64,000 nt of DNA from Branchiostoma belcheri (lineage: Eukaryota > Chordata > Leptocardii > Amphioxiformes > Branchiostomatidae): contig NW_017802614.1 of assembly GCF_001625305.1 (NCBI RefSeq), forward strand, positions 493,474 to 557,473, read 5' to 3'. The notes below the pieces were generated by a model that did no database searches, was not told the DNA's origin, and worked only from the letters and a program-made list of their open reading frames with translations. Made by a program: the position numbers and the translations under genes. Shown here one piece after another: positions 63,901-64,000 of the stretch; position 1 is the first letter of the stretch, and every line of letters starts with the position of its first letter.

Positions 63901-64000
63901 GTTAGTCAGTACTGCTGTAGCATCAAGCTTTAACAAGATAAACTCACAGGAAAGGGTGCCTTGGAATTTGCAGTGTTTAGGAGCTGTATGTTGTTTGGAC

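Overview
The window is animal nuclear DNA: intron-rich genes with GT-AG splice sites, long AT-rich introns, many small inverted-repeat DNA transposons and no sign of bacterial gene packing. The proteins read like a deuterostome that is not a vertebrate. The repeat style, the dense scatter of the palindrome TACATGTA and the kept D-serine dehydratase-type enzyme point to a lancelet (Branchiostoma). The species is an inference from family resemblance, not a database result.

Left part (1-20 kb): the 5' half of THOC1 (minus), then a complete SLC35B3 (PAPS transporter 2, plus) arranged head to head with it. These are followed by a FAM167-family gene and a complete nine-exon tetraspanin, both on the minus strand. 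The tetraspanin has an unusual Thr/Pro-rich insert in its large extracellular loop and one GC-AG intron.

Middle (20-33 kb): a gene-poor stretch with one intronless TMEM200-like two-pass membrane protein (plus, 26202-26984), a short orphan candidate exon near 30.3 kb, a decayed coding-like stretch near 28.5 kb, and simple repeats.

Right-centre (33-47 kb): a complete ten-exon D-serine dehydratase/D-threonine aldolase-like enzyme (minus) lies head to head with a two-exon UPF0449 (C19orf25-type) gene (plus). The latter lies tail to tail with TENT2/GLD2 poly(A) polymerase (minus, 14 exons, with a reading-frame discontinuity in exon 3). TENT2 is in turn head to head with UPF1.

Right end (47-64 kb): UPF1 (plus), the nonsense-mediated decay helicase, with 20 exons visible and the C-terminus beyond the edge. 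Its introns hold most of the mobile elements: a Tc1-type transposon with internal direct repeats, a G-rich minisatellite, two members of one inverted-repeat family with 9-bp target duplications (the longer carrying a helicase-like coding fragment), and a further inverted-repeat element.

Several genes share an RNA-fate theme (THOC1 export, TENT2 tail extension, UPF1 decay). The sequence gives no evidence that they are co-regulated beyond divergent promoter pairs. All exon borders were read by eye from splice consensus, phase and remembered family sequences. No alignment was run.
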